Origin: Simiduia curdlanivorans
GTDB taxonomy: Bacteria; Pseudomonadota; Gammaproteobacteria; Pseudomonadales; Cellvibrionaceae
Length of the DNA stretch: 64,000 bases
Direction of reading: 5' to 3'
Assembly (NCBI RefSeq): GCF_030409605.1
Contig: NZ_JAUFQG010000006.1
Span: forward strand, 744,001-808,000
Positions 26,883 to 36,313 of this stretch are shown here, piece after piece; within the stretch, counting starts at the first letter, position 1; every line of letters starts with the position of its first letter. The position numbers were made by a program, and so were the translations under genes. Under the pieces are notes generated by a model, which ran no database searches, had not been told where the DNA came from, and saw only the letters and a list, made by a program, of their open reading frames with translations.

Positions 26883-29800
26883 TTACAAACTGCTGATGTA
26901 GCTGTTTATTTCTGACTCAAGCGCGATCACCTTTGCTGGGAGCCCGTCGACAATCGCCTGCAATGCTGTTAAATCTTGCTCGTTTGACTCTGACGCCAAT
27001 TTTTTTCCTAGGCGCTCTATTCCCGCCGAGGCTTGTTGCAATTGTAGAGCGCCAAGATTTGCCGCCGAACCTTTAAGCGTGTGCGCCGCAAAGATCAAGC
27101 CTTGGTAATTCTCATCGGCGAGCAACGCTTTAATTTTTTTAACCGCGTCCGGAAGGCCGCTTAAAAATGACGCTGCCAACTCCGCCACTCTATCGGTTCG
27201 GCCCCGCAATCGCCTGGATAAGGCATCGTGATCAAAAACATCAGACTCAGCTCCAACGCTTTCAATAATAGAGGTAGATGCCATTGACGCTGCAGGTTTG
27301 GCATCAACATCTACCACACTGAAATATGTCGATAAAACTTCGTGCAGATCGGACTCTTCAAAGGGTTTAGGTAGGTAGCCGTTCATGCCCGCCAGTACGA
27401 TATCCTCTCTGGTCTCCACTAATACGTCAGCTGTCATCGCAACAATAGAGATAGGTGGCAAACACATAAGCCGTTCAATTTCCCGAATCCGACGCGTTGC
27501 ATCAAGCCCATTCATCTCAGGCATATGCAAATCCATGAGAATTAGTTTAATTGGCAACTCACCCTTACCAGGCAGTTGATAGATGCCCTCCATAAAGTCC
27601 ACCGCTTGCACACCGTTTTCAACGCACTCAACAACCAAACCAAAAGATTCCAATAACTCTCTAGCAATTATTCGATTGAAATCGACGTCTTCAACAAGTA
27701 GGACCCGGCCACTGTAGTATTGAGCCGGCGGAGCCGAACTGCCTCCCATCCAATTTTCGTGGCTACTGTTCGGGTCTTTATAAGCTCGCTTTATAGCCTG
27801 CCTTATCAACAAGCCTCTACTCAGCAACGGCATCTGAATATTGGCATCCAATGCCTGTAGCGCTTCGGCCACTTTTAAAGACTCGTCACAATCAATAGCA
27901 TCCTGACTGGTCAACAGCACCCAAGGAAATTCCAGATGTTTTACATCGCGATGTGCAACCTCTTGAACCCATTGATCATGGTGATGTATTAATGCTGAGC
28001 TTTCTGCAACGATAACGATTCTCTTATTATTTTCATCATGCAACTCATCTAAATAGAGGACTAATTGATTAACATCCTCAAAAACCTGTAAATGACTACA
28101 CCACTGACGGAGCTGGCGCTCGAGCTCGGGGTTGCCGCTCAATAAGAAAACTTCCACGCCTGTTAGCTGGTCAACAGCCACTGGCGCTCCAGATCGCTCC
28201 AACGGTAACGACAATAGAAAACTGGAACCTCGGCCCAATGCACTTTCTACCGAAATATCTCCGCCGTGTAAAACCGCCAAACGCTTACTAATAGACAAAC
28301 CTAGACCGGTGCCGCCATACTTCCTTGTCGTCGAACTGTCACTTTGCACAAAGGCCTCAAACAAGTTCTTCAACTGATCAGACTTTACCCCGATACCGGT
28401 ATCGTGAACACCAATCACTAGGTCACCGCTTTCGCTCAAAGAAACTTTGACACTAACGCCACCAATATGGGTAAACTTAATTGCATTACTTAATAAATTG
28501 ATAACAATCTGCTTAATCCTTAGCGAATCACCAACCCACAAACCCTCAACTTTAGAATCAACGAATAAACGCAAGTAGATGTCTTTCTCTTTCGCTTTTA
28601 GCGAAAACATGGAAACCACATCAACAACACACAACTCGAGATCAAATGGAACTGATTCCAGATGCAGCTGATCGGCTTCGATTTTAGAGAAATCTAAGAT
28701 TTCATTGATCAAATCCAATAATGTTTTGCCCGACTGAGATATCAAATTTAGGATGCTTCTCTGTCTTGGATTTAAGTCAGATTTCGCTAGAACATTTGCG
28801 CCACCTAGAACAGCATTGAGTGGCGTTCTTATTTCATGACTCATAGCTGCGAGGAAAAGGCTTTTGGCAGAATTGGCCATCTCAGCCTTTCTGGCCAGCT
28901 CACTGGATAACTGCGTTTGTTTACCAAGAATTTTATTAAGCTTTTCCGCTTCATTTTTCGCTGTTACAATTTCTTTGGTTCTGGATTTAACCGTTTCCTC
29001 AAGCGAGATATTTTGGCTGCCCAACTGCTCTTGAGCAATTCGAATATTCGTTATAATGTACGTGCCTAAGACAACGCCAAACGCAGTTAAAGATAGCGCT
29101 ACCAACAACACTAAGGCGCGCCAATCCGATACCGAGTCTCGCTCTATATTTAACTCCTGCTCTAAAAGCCGCGCCAATTGAATTTGCACGCGGTTATGGC
29201 TATTAAACCTATCCCAAACTAAGCCTCTTAAGGTTTCCACCTCAACAGCCAAGCCCATATCGCTCATCTCGCTCTCTAGCGCGTCGATAAACACAAAGCG
29301 GCGTTTCTTTTCTAGCAACCGTTTAGACATTTCTAACAAATCATTAAACTGTAAATCTTGCACGACTGCCTCACCGGATAAAAATTCACTGTCACCTAGT
29401 GCCTGCATCGCACGCTGACTTAAGGGCACGCTATAGAGTTTCTCAATCGCGCTATCTAAGGCAAGAATTTCCTCGTCAATACTCTCTTTAGGCGGCAAAA
29501 ATACTAACTGAGCTAGTTGTTCAGATACGTCAAACAAAGAAAATTTAGATTTTCCGATGCCCACGAACAACAGGTGCGCGGCCGTGCGTATCTGCTCAGA
29601 GCTGGACAGACCTAGATTAGATGCCATAAAGAGATCGTTGACGAAATCACTTATGGGCGCATCGATTATTTGTAGTTTTTTGAAACAACTGGGCCAAACT
29701 TCGTTTTCCCATGCCCTAGTCAACTGCGACCTAACAATCGGCCAGGCACTAAAATCCTCTTTGAAATGGCGATTTAGCTCCTGCTCAAGCTCGGTGAACT

Positions 29801-30110
29801 GGGTGGTCATGAGCGCGATGGGCTCGGCTCTCGATCGATCGGTATCAAGAGGTTCATCCGGTTCTGAAAATTGCTGTAGCGCTTCGTTGCTTGGGTAGAA
29901 GCGGCCATAGTATTCATCGGTTAGGTTAATTTGCAGTGCGACAAATTGCTGCATGACGCGAACGCTGGAGATTTGTCTATCAAGCAGCTTTATCTCCCGA
30001 TTCAGTTCGGTGAGATAGAGATAGACAAGCACCATTAGCGGTACCACAAGCACCACAGCGGCAACAAATAGACCAAAGCTCATACGACTGATGCTGTGGC
30101 TACGCGTCAA
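26883..30110 (-). CDS. Unorthodox hybrid sensor histidine kinase (HK-REC-Hpt)
   Basis: 1075 residues. An N-terminal membrane helix (about 11-32) and a second (about 331-353) bracket a long helical periplasmic sensor. A coiled-coil linker leads to the HisKA H-box MSHEIRTPLN (His about residue 425), an HATPase with GVHDTGIGV and GGTGLGLSISKR, a degenerate receiver-like stretch, a true receiver (VLLVEDVDFN; ILMDLHMPEMNG) and a C-terminal Hpt domain with AAHTLKGSAANLG. It can therefore run an internal His-Asp-His relay like ArcB or TorS. No cognate output regulator is adjacent. It is divergent from a TonB receptor and a YfiR-like protein. Confidence 0.93.
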   Translation of the reverse strand: MTRSHSISRMSFGLFVAAVVLVVPLMVLVYLYLTELNREIKLLDRQISSVRVMQQFVALQINLTDEYYGRFYPSNEALQQFSEPDEPLDTDRSRAEPIALMTTQFTELEQELNRHFKEDFSAWPIVRSQLTRAWENEVWPSCFKKLQIIDAPISDFVNDLFMASNLGLSSSEQIRTAAHLLFVGIGKSKFSLFDVSEQLAQLVFLPPKESIDEEILALDSAIEKLYSVPLSQRAMQALGDSEFLSGEAVVQDLQFNDLLEMSKRLLEKKRRFVFIDALESEMSDMGLAVEVETLRGLVWDRFNSHNRVQIQLARLLEQELNIERDSVSDWRALVLLVALSLTAFGVVLGTYIITNIRIAQEQLGSQNISLEETVKSRTKEIVTAKNEAEKLNKILGKQTQLSSELARKAEMANSAKSLFLAAMSHEIRTPLNAVLGGANVLAKSDLNPRQRSILNLISQSGKTLLDLINEILDFSKIEADQLHLESVPFDLELCVVDVVSMFSLKAKEKDIYLRLFVDSKVEGLWVGDSLRIKQIVINLLSNAIKFTHIGGVSVKVSLSESGDLVIGVHDTGIGVKSDQLKNLFEAFVQSDSSTTRKYGGTGLGLSISKRLAVLHGGDISVESALGRGSSFLLSLPLERSGAPVAVDQLTGVEVFLLSGNPELERQLRQWCSHLQVFEDVNQLVLYLDELHDENNKRIVIVAESSALIHHHDQWVQEVAHRDVKHLEFPWVLLTSQDAIDCDESLKVAEALQALDANIQMPLLSRGLLIRQAIKRAYKDPNSSHENWMGGSSAPPAQYYSGRVLLVEDVDFNRIIARELLESFGLVVECVENGVQAVDFMEGIYQLPGKGELPIKLILMDLHMPEMNGLDATRRIREIERLMCLPPISIVAMTADVLVETREDIVLAGMNGYLPKPFEESDLHEVLSTYFSVVDVDAKPAASMASTSIIESVGAESDVFDHDALSRRLRGRTDRVAELAASFLSGLPDAVKKIKALLADENYQGLIFAAHTLKGSAANLGALQLQQASAGIERLGKKLASESNEQDLTALQAIVDGLPAKVIALESEINSYISSL

Positions 30111-30342
30111 TTTTCCCCCCTTATCATCATCGCTTACCTCATGCCTCTATATAAAAATTCATAGAGGATAATGTACGTCTATTGTTTAATATGAACCCAT
30201 ACCCAAGCACTGCAACCCAATTGAATCCACTTGGCGATTAAAATTTGACCAGCGATTCTAAAGGGTTGACACTCTTAACGAGCTCAAAATGCTCACTTTG
30301 CGACTACACTACAGATTAGTTGAAGGCTAGACACTTTACCTG
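30111..30342. promoter_or_regulatory. Divergent intergenic region, kinase and TonB receptor
   Basis: 232 bases between two divergent starts, AT-rich, expected to hold promoters for both directions. No clear -35/-10 pair, operator palindrome or known riboswitch motif could be picked with confidence. Confidence 0.4.
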
Positions 30343-32679
30343 ATGAAATCACAGCTCATTACGCCCCTGCCCCTCGCCTTAGCAACGTTCATCTGGGGAA
30401 CAGCAGCACAGGCCCAGTCGAACAACGATTTGGATGACATGTCACTCGACGAGTTGCTAGGCCAGCGCACGGCCCTGCATGAGAGTACCAAAACAGGATC
30501 GGCCGTTTCTGAAACGCTCAGGGATGCACCCGCTGCTATGGTGGTAGTGACAGCCCAGCAAATTGACCGGAGCGGTTACGACAGTCTCGATGATTTAGTA
30601 CTCGATTTACCGGGCTTCGACACAGTGGTGACAAATGGCACCATGCAGGTCGTCGCCTATCAACGGGGCTATCGCACGCCCTGGACCCAGCGAACCTTAG
30701 TCTTAATTAATGGTCGAGTCGACAACCACCTTTGGAATCAGTCTGCGCAACTGTCTCGTCAATATCCAATCAACAGTATTGAGCGAGTTGAAGTTCTGTA
30801 TGGCCCGTCCGCTGCTGTATACGGCCCCAATGCCTTCCTCGGTGTTATCAATATCATCACAAAAAGCGCTGCCGATACTGAACCCAACAGTACGACAATG
30901 GCGGCAACTTTATATACCGGCAGCTTCGATAGCCGCGCACTGGATCTGAGTTTACGTGGCAATTATGGCGATATTGGCTTCAGCCTAGGGGGGCGCCTTT
31001 TTAGCAGCGACGAGCCAGATATTAGCGACTATAGCCAATGGGGTTACACAAACCCAGCTCTCCTATCAGACCCCGACATTTGGGGTAATGGTATAGGCCT
31101 AGGCACAGACCCAGCAACGGGCAACCTTAGCCCAGCCGGGGATGTCAATGTCGATGGTCAAGTACAAGATGGCGAAAAAGTCAGAGGCAAGGCCGTTGGC
31201 ACCTACTATGACCCCTCAGACAATCGCAGTATTTTTGCTGAGATCAATATTAAAAACTGGACACTAGGCGGCACCTATTGGGCTACAGATGAAGCCTACG
31301 GCCCCTACTACTCCTTCGCCGATGGGCAGCCGAATGCCCATTGGGTGCACACCTCTGGGCAAGCATTTTTAAACAATAAAACCAATCTCAACGACCAGAC
31401 CATGCTATCGACAGACCTCGTCTATCGCGAAAATCGCGTGGGCGGCGATTGGATTGAATCCTTCGATACCGACGTTAGCTTTTCCAAGTGGAATAACTTC
31501 AGCTCCGCATGGCGCTTCGAACAACAGATAGACCACGCTGTTGATGAAAACCTTTCCGTCAGCTTGGGCATTAAATATGAACAAAAACGACTCGCCAAGC
31601 TCTACCTTATTTGTAATTATTTTGATGGCCTTGGTCTCTGCCCAGCCCAGGCTGAAAATTCGAGCGATGGCATGTCCTCCGATGGCAGCGGCGTGGTTAA
31701 CGCGGCAGATATTAGCTCACTCAACCCCAGCCCTATGTCACCCTCGGTCGGTGAGAGGACAACACCAAAGAGTAACCAAATCGACACCATCGACCAAGGT
31801 GTTTTTGGTCAATTCATTTACGATATAGGCAAATGGCGCGTCAATGCCGGTGTGCGCTGGGACAATAACAGCGAATATGGCAGTGACATTAATCCTCGTA
31901 TCGCAGCCATTTACCACCATACCGCGGCCACGACATTTAAACTTATTTACGGCGAAGCATTTCAAGAACCCTCGCCCAAAGAACTTTATGGCGAGTACAA
32001 CGGCCGCGACGCTAACCAAACATTGGCGCCGGAAAAGGCGCGCAACTTGGAGTTTATTACCATACATCAGGGCAAATATGCTCTGCACGATTTATCGCTC
32101 TATGCTGCGCAATACACTAATGTCATTGCCGGCTCGGAAAATGTCGGCGGCAGGGATATTCATGGCTTTGAATACCGTGGCGATATTCGCCTCGGAAACC
32201 CAATCAGCAATTCCGCCGATATCACCGGAAAATTCTATTACACCTATACCCGCGCATTAGCCGAGCAGCAATTCGACAATGGCCAAGGCATCTGGGTCGA
32301 CGACTATGATACTCAGGGTGATATTGCCCCCCATAAGGTCACCCTTATCGTCAATCTTCCCATTCAGCAACATTGGAATTTTAACCTTCGCGGCAATTGG
32401 GTGTCGGCGCGCGAGCTCTATTCAGAAAACCCGTTGCGTGATCAAAATATTCAGGCGAAGGCTTTTTTTAAGCTAGACGGAAACCTAACATTGGCGATAA
32501 ATCAATGGCGCTTAGGTTTGAAAGTCGAAAACATTTTGTCAGAAAATTATTTGATGCCGGGAGTGGAAAGCGCGTCAAGCGGCAATGATTTCAGTATCGA
32601 TGCCGATGGCTTTGAGAATTCGATGCTTGTTCAGGTCAACAAGCCCATATTTACGTTTAGTATGGGCGCAGAATTCTAG
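30343..32679 (+). CDS. TonB-dependent outer-membrane receptor with dockerin-like loops
   Basis: 778 residues. Signal peptide (cut after AQA), a short linker, a plug domain (APAAMVVVTAQQIDRSGYDSLDDLV; RVEVLYGPSAAVYGPNAFLGVINIIT) and a beta-barrel ending in an aromatic-terminal strand (FSMGAEF). Such receptors import siderophores, vitamins or glycans. Unusually, DVNVDGQVQDGE at residues 267-278 fits a 12-residue EF-hand/dockerin loop, and SSDGSGVVNAAD at 445-456 is a weaker second one. Both lie in likely extracellular loops. The substrate is unknown. It is divergent from the hybrid kinase and 2 bases before the YfiR-like gene. Confidence 0.92.
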   Translation: MKSQLITPLPLALATFIWGTAAQAQSNNDLDDMSLDELLGQRTALHESTKTGSAVSETLRDAPAAMVVVTAQQIDRSGYDSLDDLVLDLPGFDTVVTNGTMQVVAYQRGYRTPWTQRTLVLINGRVDNHLWNQSAQLSRQYPINSIERVEVLYGPSAAVYGPNAFLGVINIITKSAADTEPNSTTMAATLYTGSFDSRALDLSLRGNYGDIGFSLGGRLFSSDEPDISDYSQWGYTNPALLSDPDIWGNGIGLGTDPATGNLSPAGDVNVDGQVQDGEKVRGKAVGTYYDPSDNRSIFAEINIKNWTLGGTYWATDEAYGPYYSFADGQPNAHWVHTSGQAFLNNKTNLNDQTMLSTDLVYRENRVGGDWIESFDTDVSFSKWNNFSSAWRFEQQIDHAVDENLSVSLGIKYEQKRLAKLYLICNYFDGLGLCPAQAENSSDGMSSDGSGVVNAADISSLNPSPMSPSVGERTTPKSNQIDTIDQGVFGQFIYDIGKWRVNAGVRWDNNSEYGSDINPRIAAIYHHTAATTFKLIYGEAFQEPSPKELYGEYNGRDANQTLAPEKARNLEFITIHQGKYALHDLSLYAAQYTNVIAGSENVGGRDIHGFEYRGDIRLGNPISNSADITGKFYYTYTRALAEQQFDNGQGIWVDDYDTQGDIAPHKVTLIVNLPIQQHWNFNLRGNWVSARELYSENPLRDQNIQAKAFFKLDGNLTLAINQWRLGLKVENILSENYLMPGVESASSGNDFSIDADGFENSMLVQVNKPIFTFSMGAEF

Positions 32680-32681
32680 TC

Positions 32682-33203
32682 ATGAGTAAGTACTTTTACG
32701 CTAACGCAGTGCAAATACTGGCAGTCGCACTTATAAGTTTGCTATTGATACCCTTGGCCCATGCGAAACCCTTACCCACGCAAATGACTGGCGCGATTAT
32801 ACTTAAACTGATGCAGCTTGAGGCGAGTTCTGACACGTCTAATACACTCAATATTTTAGTTATTAATGACCCGAGTCTTGCGAAATACTTAAGCTCAAAA
32901 GTAGGCACTAAAGTCGGAAAAATGACATTGACACAGGTATGGCAAGATACCGCTCCCAGCCAAAAAACACCCAACATTATTTACATAAATACCAATAAGC
33001 AGCTAGAGAAAACAATGGCCTATGCCAAAGGAATCAAGGCATTAACCATCAGCAACGATCTTAATCTCGCAAAAAGCGGCGTGGTGTTATTTATTTACGA
33101 CGATGAAGGCTTGCCCGGCATTGCCCTGAATATCGACGCGTCTAAACGCATGGGCTACAAATGGGATGCAAAAATTCTAGAAATTTCTAAAGCCATTCAA
33201 TAA
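32682..33203 (+). CDS. YfiR/HmsC-like periplasmic protein
   Basis: 173 residues with a signal peptide (cut after AHA). The body contains VLFIYDDEGLPGIALNIDASKRMGYKWDAKILEISK, which resembles the conserved C-terminus of YfiR/DUF4154 proteins (inheritance of N-A-A..G...S.KLL..A). YfiR is a periplasmic inhibitor of a membrane diguanylate cyclase in Pseudomonas. No YfiN homologue is adjacent; here it may instead modulate the divergent sensor kinase. The start ATG is 2 bases after the TonB receptor stop, so the two are co-transcribed. Confidence 0.78.
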   Translation: MSKYFYANAVQILAVALISLLLIPLAHAKPLPTQMTGAIILKLMQLEASSDTSNTLNILVINDPSLAKYLSSKVGTKVGKMTLTQVWQDTAPSQKTPNIIYINTNKQLEKTMAYAKGIKALTISNDLNLAKSGVVLFIYDDEGLPGIALNIDASKRMGYKWDAKILEISKAIQ

Positions 33204-33215
33204 GTCAGCGCGGCC

Positions 33216-33974
33216 TTAAGGTGCCGGCGTAGGCAGTTTTCCATCCACGAGAAAATCTTGCCGAAAAAATTCATAGGACTGACGGCCTTGAACTAAACCT
33301 AGGCCGGCCAAATATCGCACCGAATCAGTTGACGCATGACAAGTCCAAGCTTGGAATTTTTGGGGTTGACTCGCCGCGAAAACCGCCGAGTCAAACACGC
33401 CGCCATTTAACGCACTCGGGCGATTATCACGAGCCGATAAATAAACAAATATCTGCACACCGTCTGCGCGCATGGCAGCGCCTAACTGTTGCGCAACCTT
33501 ATAGCTATTGGCCGAGCGCAATGCGGCACTGTATTGCGAAAAGGGTGCTATGGCTAAATTAATACCGCGGTTGCCGTGTGCGCGCACGTTAAAACTTGTG
33601 TGCTGAGAAACAACAGCTTTGGCGAAGGGTTCGCTAAGACCGCTTAAAAAAACAAAACGATAAAAAGCACATTCGGCAAACGCCGTTTCAATGTTGAGCG
33701 AGCCATAGAATAATGAAGGCTCGTGTGTACCACCGAATCGGCTACCCCACTTTAACGGAGGATAGCGAAAGGGACTGGCCAATAAATAATGTAACTTCGA
33801 GTTCAGCTTGCCGGGTTTGGAATTCTCAAGTAACGCCTCAAGCACTTGCTGCTCCTCTAGCCCATCGACTAGAGACAGCGTTGCAATACTTTCTTGAGAT
33901 TCAACAACCCTGATTAATTCCGCGGTCAGCGGGCCAACAGACTGTGCTCCTTGCACCAAATTCCATACATCCAT
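33216..33974 (-). CDS. RES-domain toxin
   Basis: 252 residues with a RES domain: the Arg in SRFGGTHEPSLFYGSLNIETAFAECAFYR and the following Tyr and Glu residues fit the conserved R-E-S pattern, with a Ser-rich C-terminal part. RES toxins break down or modify NAD+ and arrest growth. The start shares one base with the antitoxin stop (TAATG), indicating coupled translation. Convergent with the YfiR-like gene, 12 bases apart. Confidence 0.9.
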   Translation of the reverse strand: MDVWNLVQGAQSVGPLTAELIRVVESQESIATLSLVDGLEEQQVLEALLENSKPGKLNSKLHYLLASPFRYPPLKWGSRFGGTHEPSLFYGSLNIETAFAECAFYRFVFLSGLSEPFAKAVVSQHTSFNVRAHGNRGINLAIAPFSQYSAALRSANSYKVAQQLGAAMRADGVQIFVYLSARDNRPSALNGGVFDSAVFAASQPQKFQAWTCHASTDSVRYLAGLGLVQGRQSYEFFRQDFLVDGKLPTPAP

Positions 33975-34345
33975 TAAACACGCCCGCGCATAGCATCCAA
34001 ATACGACACCACCGATACCAGCCCTTGCACACTGACCAGCATATCCCGCGGCTTATCATTTAAATGTAGGTTCACGGTATTGAGCCAATGTAGCATTTGA
34101 CTATGGCTGCCGCCCACAAGGGCAAAAAGCCCTCGATACACGCGCACCAGCAATAAGGCCAGCTCACCCTCCTTAGTGGTAGGCGCCAGCACACCCTTAT
34201 CAAAAATCCGGCCAATGGTGGTTCGGTCTTTCCCGATAACCCGCCCCAACTCTTCATTCGTTAAACCCAGCGCTTGCTGGGTATTCAACAAAGCTTTACA
34301 CAGCACCGCGGAGGGGTCTGGCTGATTTTTCTGCAAAGCGGACAT
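33974..34345 (-). CDS. Xre/MbcA/ParS-type antitoxin
   Basis: 123 residues. The N-terminal half has a helix-turn-helix (LTNEELGRVIGKDRTTIGRIF), and the C-terminal half is the MbcA/ParS toxin-binding domain (HWLNTVNLHLNDKPRDMLV...). It neutralises the adjacent RES toxin and normally represses the operon. First gene of the two-gene unit. A candidate operator palindrome lies just upstream. Confidence 0.9.
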   Translation of the reverse strand: MSALQKNQPDPSAVLCKALLNTQQALGLTNEELGRVIGKDRTTIGRIFDKGVLAPTTKEGELALLLVRVYRGLFALVGGSHSQMLHWLNTVNLHLNDKPRDMLVSVQGLVSVVSYLDAMRGRV

Positions 34346-34388
34346 GGCAAGCTCCCATTAATCAGATGAGCCCTTAGCATAACGAAAA

Positions 34389-34422
34389 CAAACGCACAAA
34401 TAAAGACAAATTAGTGCGTTTG
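34389..34422. promoter_or_regulatory. Inverted repeat upstream of the antitoxin (candidate operator)
   Basis: Nine-base perfect arms CAAACGCAC (34389-34397) and GTGCGTTTG (34414-34422) with a 16-base spacer, about 45 bases before the antitoxin start. GCACAAA also recurs directly at the right edge. On the minus strand a TATGCT -10 lies between this repeat and the gene. Autorepression by the Xre protein is inferred. Confidence 0.6.
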
Positions 34423-34446
34423 CACAAACCCACCCCGCTAACCTCT

Positions 34447-35745
34447 CTATTTAACGTCCGCTAGCCGAGCCATCAGTAACGCCGCCCTAGCGGCCTGACT
34501 CACCAAGGTGTTCATATCCGCCGTTTCCTGATCAGTATGGCCACCAGCGCCCATTAAACCCAAACCATCCAGCGCCATATCAACCCGCCCTGCTACAAAT
34601 GAAATATCAGCTGCACCCGCCTTGCGCGGATCAACAGCGCGCACTGGCCCATAGCCAAGATCTTCGCTGGCCTGACTATATAGTGCCAACAATTGCTTGT
34701 TACCCTCAGTGGGCGCCATGGGCGGGTAGCGGTCTTCGTAGCTAAAGACGGTTTTAGTGTGAGGCAAGCTAGCGGCAGCAATCTTGGCCATAGCGGCCCA
34801 AGCCTGTTGTTGCTGCTCGGCCGAAATGGCCCGTAAATCGCCACTGACCTTAGCGCTGGCGGCGATGACATTGGCTTTGCCGAATGCCTTACCTCGTCCA
34901 TCGTCCGCCAGATCAATATCGGTGCCGGCAACCACAACGCCGGGGTTGAAGGTCAGTAAAGCCTGACCAGACAGAGCCTCCCGAAAGGCATTCAACACCC
35001 GCGCCATTTCAAAAATGGCGCCGTCGCCCATGCCAGGCTGGAAGATTTGCGACGAGTGCGCGGGTCGCCCCTGCACGGAAAGACGCCAGTTTGCCGCGCT
35101 GCGACGCGCAATCACGGCCGTTTCCGGGTTGCTATCGCCATCTTCGAAACCCAAGGCTATATCCGCCCAATCACCAGCTTCAACTAGCGCCTGGGTCGCT
35201 AACACCATGGGCGTGCCGCGGCTTTCCTCATCGCCCGTTAATAGCACCCGTATCTGCAATTGATCGAGCAGGCCGGCGGTTTTCAAGGCCTTAAGCGCCA
35301 GCAACATCACCACATCACCGCCTTTCATGTCGGTGATGCCAGGGCCGCGAACATAGCGTTCATCGACCACCTGAAAACGTTGAAACTCGCTGTCTTGCGC
35401 AAATACCGTATCCAAGTGCCCGATTAGCAATATTTTCGGGCCAACCTTGCCGTATTCTGCAACTAAGTGCCCGGCTCGATTAAAACCACTGCCATCCAAC
35501 CATGTAACCTGAAAGCCGAGTGCTTCAAATTCCGGCGCGAACACATCGGCCACGGCTTTCACGCCAGCGAGGTTATCGGTACCGCTATTGATGTTAACCG
35601 CTCGCTCTAACAACTGAATGCCATAGGCTTTATCCGCAGCCACGGAGGTGGCAATTTGCCTGACTACATCTTGCTCGGCATCAACGGCGCAGCTCGCACA
35701 AGAAAACAGCAACAGGAAAAAACACCATTTAGCATTCATAGACAT
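34447..35745 (-). CDS. M20 family metallopeptidase (CPG2-like, exported)
   Basis: 432 residues. N-terminal signal sequence (KWCFFLLLFSCASC), possibly a lipoprotein site, followed by the di-zinc M20 fold: GHLDTVFAQ (His, Asp), GITDMKGGD (Asp), GDEESRGTP (Glu, catalytic), FEDGDS. It resembles glutamate carboxypeptidase and related exported hydrolases that cut N-acyl amino acids or dipeptides. The RBS GGAG is five bases before ATG 35745. Stands alone; neighbours are a toxin-antitoxin pair and a DUF4442 gene. Confidence 0.9.
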   Translation of the reverse strand: MSMNAKWCFFLLLFSCASCAVDAEQDVVRQIATSVAADKAYGIQLLERAVNINSGTDNLAGVKAVADVFAPEFEALGFQVTWLDGSGFNRAGHLVAEYGKVGPKILLIGHLDTVFAQDSEFQRFQVVDERYVRGPGITDMKGGDVVMLLALKALKTAGLLDQLQIRVLLTGDEESRGTPMVLATQALVEAGDWADIALGFEDGDSNPETAVIARRSAANWRLSVQGRPAHSSQIFQPGMGDGAIFEMARVLNAFREALSGQALLTFNPGVVVAGTDIDLADDGRGKAFGKANVIAASAKVSGDLRAISAEQQQQAWAAMAKIAAASLPHTKTVFSYEDRYPPMAPTEGNKQLLALYSQASEDLGYGPVRAVDPRKAGAADISFVAGRVDMALDGLGLMGAGGHTDQETADMNTLVSQAARAALLMARLADVK

Positions 35746-35804
35746 GCTGACTCCAACGGAAAATTGATCGGCAAGGTTGGTCGCTAAGGTCTATCGCAAT
35801 CACT

Positions 35805-36263
35805 TCACTTAGCTGGCTTGCGTCGAACATATAACGTCTTCAAAACCTTGGCAACCAGCACTCCCTGCTCATCGATCACATCGATTGAAAACTGGGGAAG
35901 ATATTTATCACCACTGTCTGTTTGCCGGCGTATTTCAGCGAGGGCCTCATCGCTTACCAACATCTTGGCACGCACTCGAGATCGGCCAGGTTTCACGTAC
36001 TCAATGTGTGCCGCCTTATCCCAAACAATATAATCCGGCCCCAGCAGTTTGATCAGCATTAACATATATTGCGGATCGACCATGGAGTACAAGCTACCAC
36101 CGAAATGTGAGCCCATATAATTTTTGTTATACCAACGCAGCTTCAACTCGACATGACACTCGCGCCAGTCTTTCGCCATATAGGTGACTTTTACCCCGGC
36201 GCCCAAATAAGGCCCGTACCAATTCAATAAGCGCCTTAAAACATCTGGCTTCACATTCAACAC
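35805..36263 (-). CDS. DUF4442 thioesterase-like protein
   Basis: 152 residues with the hot-dog fold signature of DUF4442: NYMGSHFGGSLYSMVDPQYMLML followed by VWDKAAHIEYVKPGRSRVRAKM. Related to acyl-CoA thioesterases, but the substrate is unknown. The start is GTG at 36263 or the later GTG 36254; neither has a perfect ribosome site. Separated from the SulP gene by a terminator. Confidence 0.85.
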   Translation of the reverse strand: MLNVKPDVLRRLLNWYGPYLGAGVKVTYMAKDWRECHVELKLRWYNKNYMGSHFGGSLYSMVDPQYMLMLIKLLGPDYIVWDKAAHIEYVKPGRSRVRAKMLVSDEALAEIRRQTDSGDKYLPQFSIDVIDEQGVLVAKVLKTLYVRRKPAK

Positions 36264-36280
36264 CCTTAAAAACTGACAAT

Positions 36281-36307
36281 AAAAAAGCCAGCGAGCCGGC
36301 TTTTTTT
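36281..36307 (-). terminator. Terminator of the SulP gene
   Basis: Stem AAAAAAGCC / GGCTTTTTT with an eight-base loop, just after the SulP stop on the minus strand. The A- and T-runs on both sides make it look bidirectional. Confidence 0.75.
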
Positions 36308-36313
36308 AAAACA

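Noticed and set aside
31844..32260. 138-codon frame inside the TonB receptor gene
   Set aside because: A shadow of the receptor in another frame; it carries no recognisable domain.
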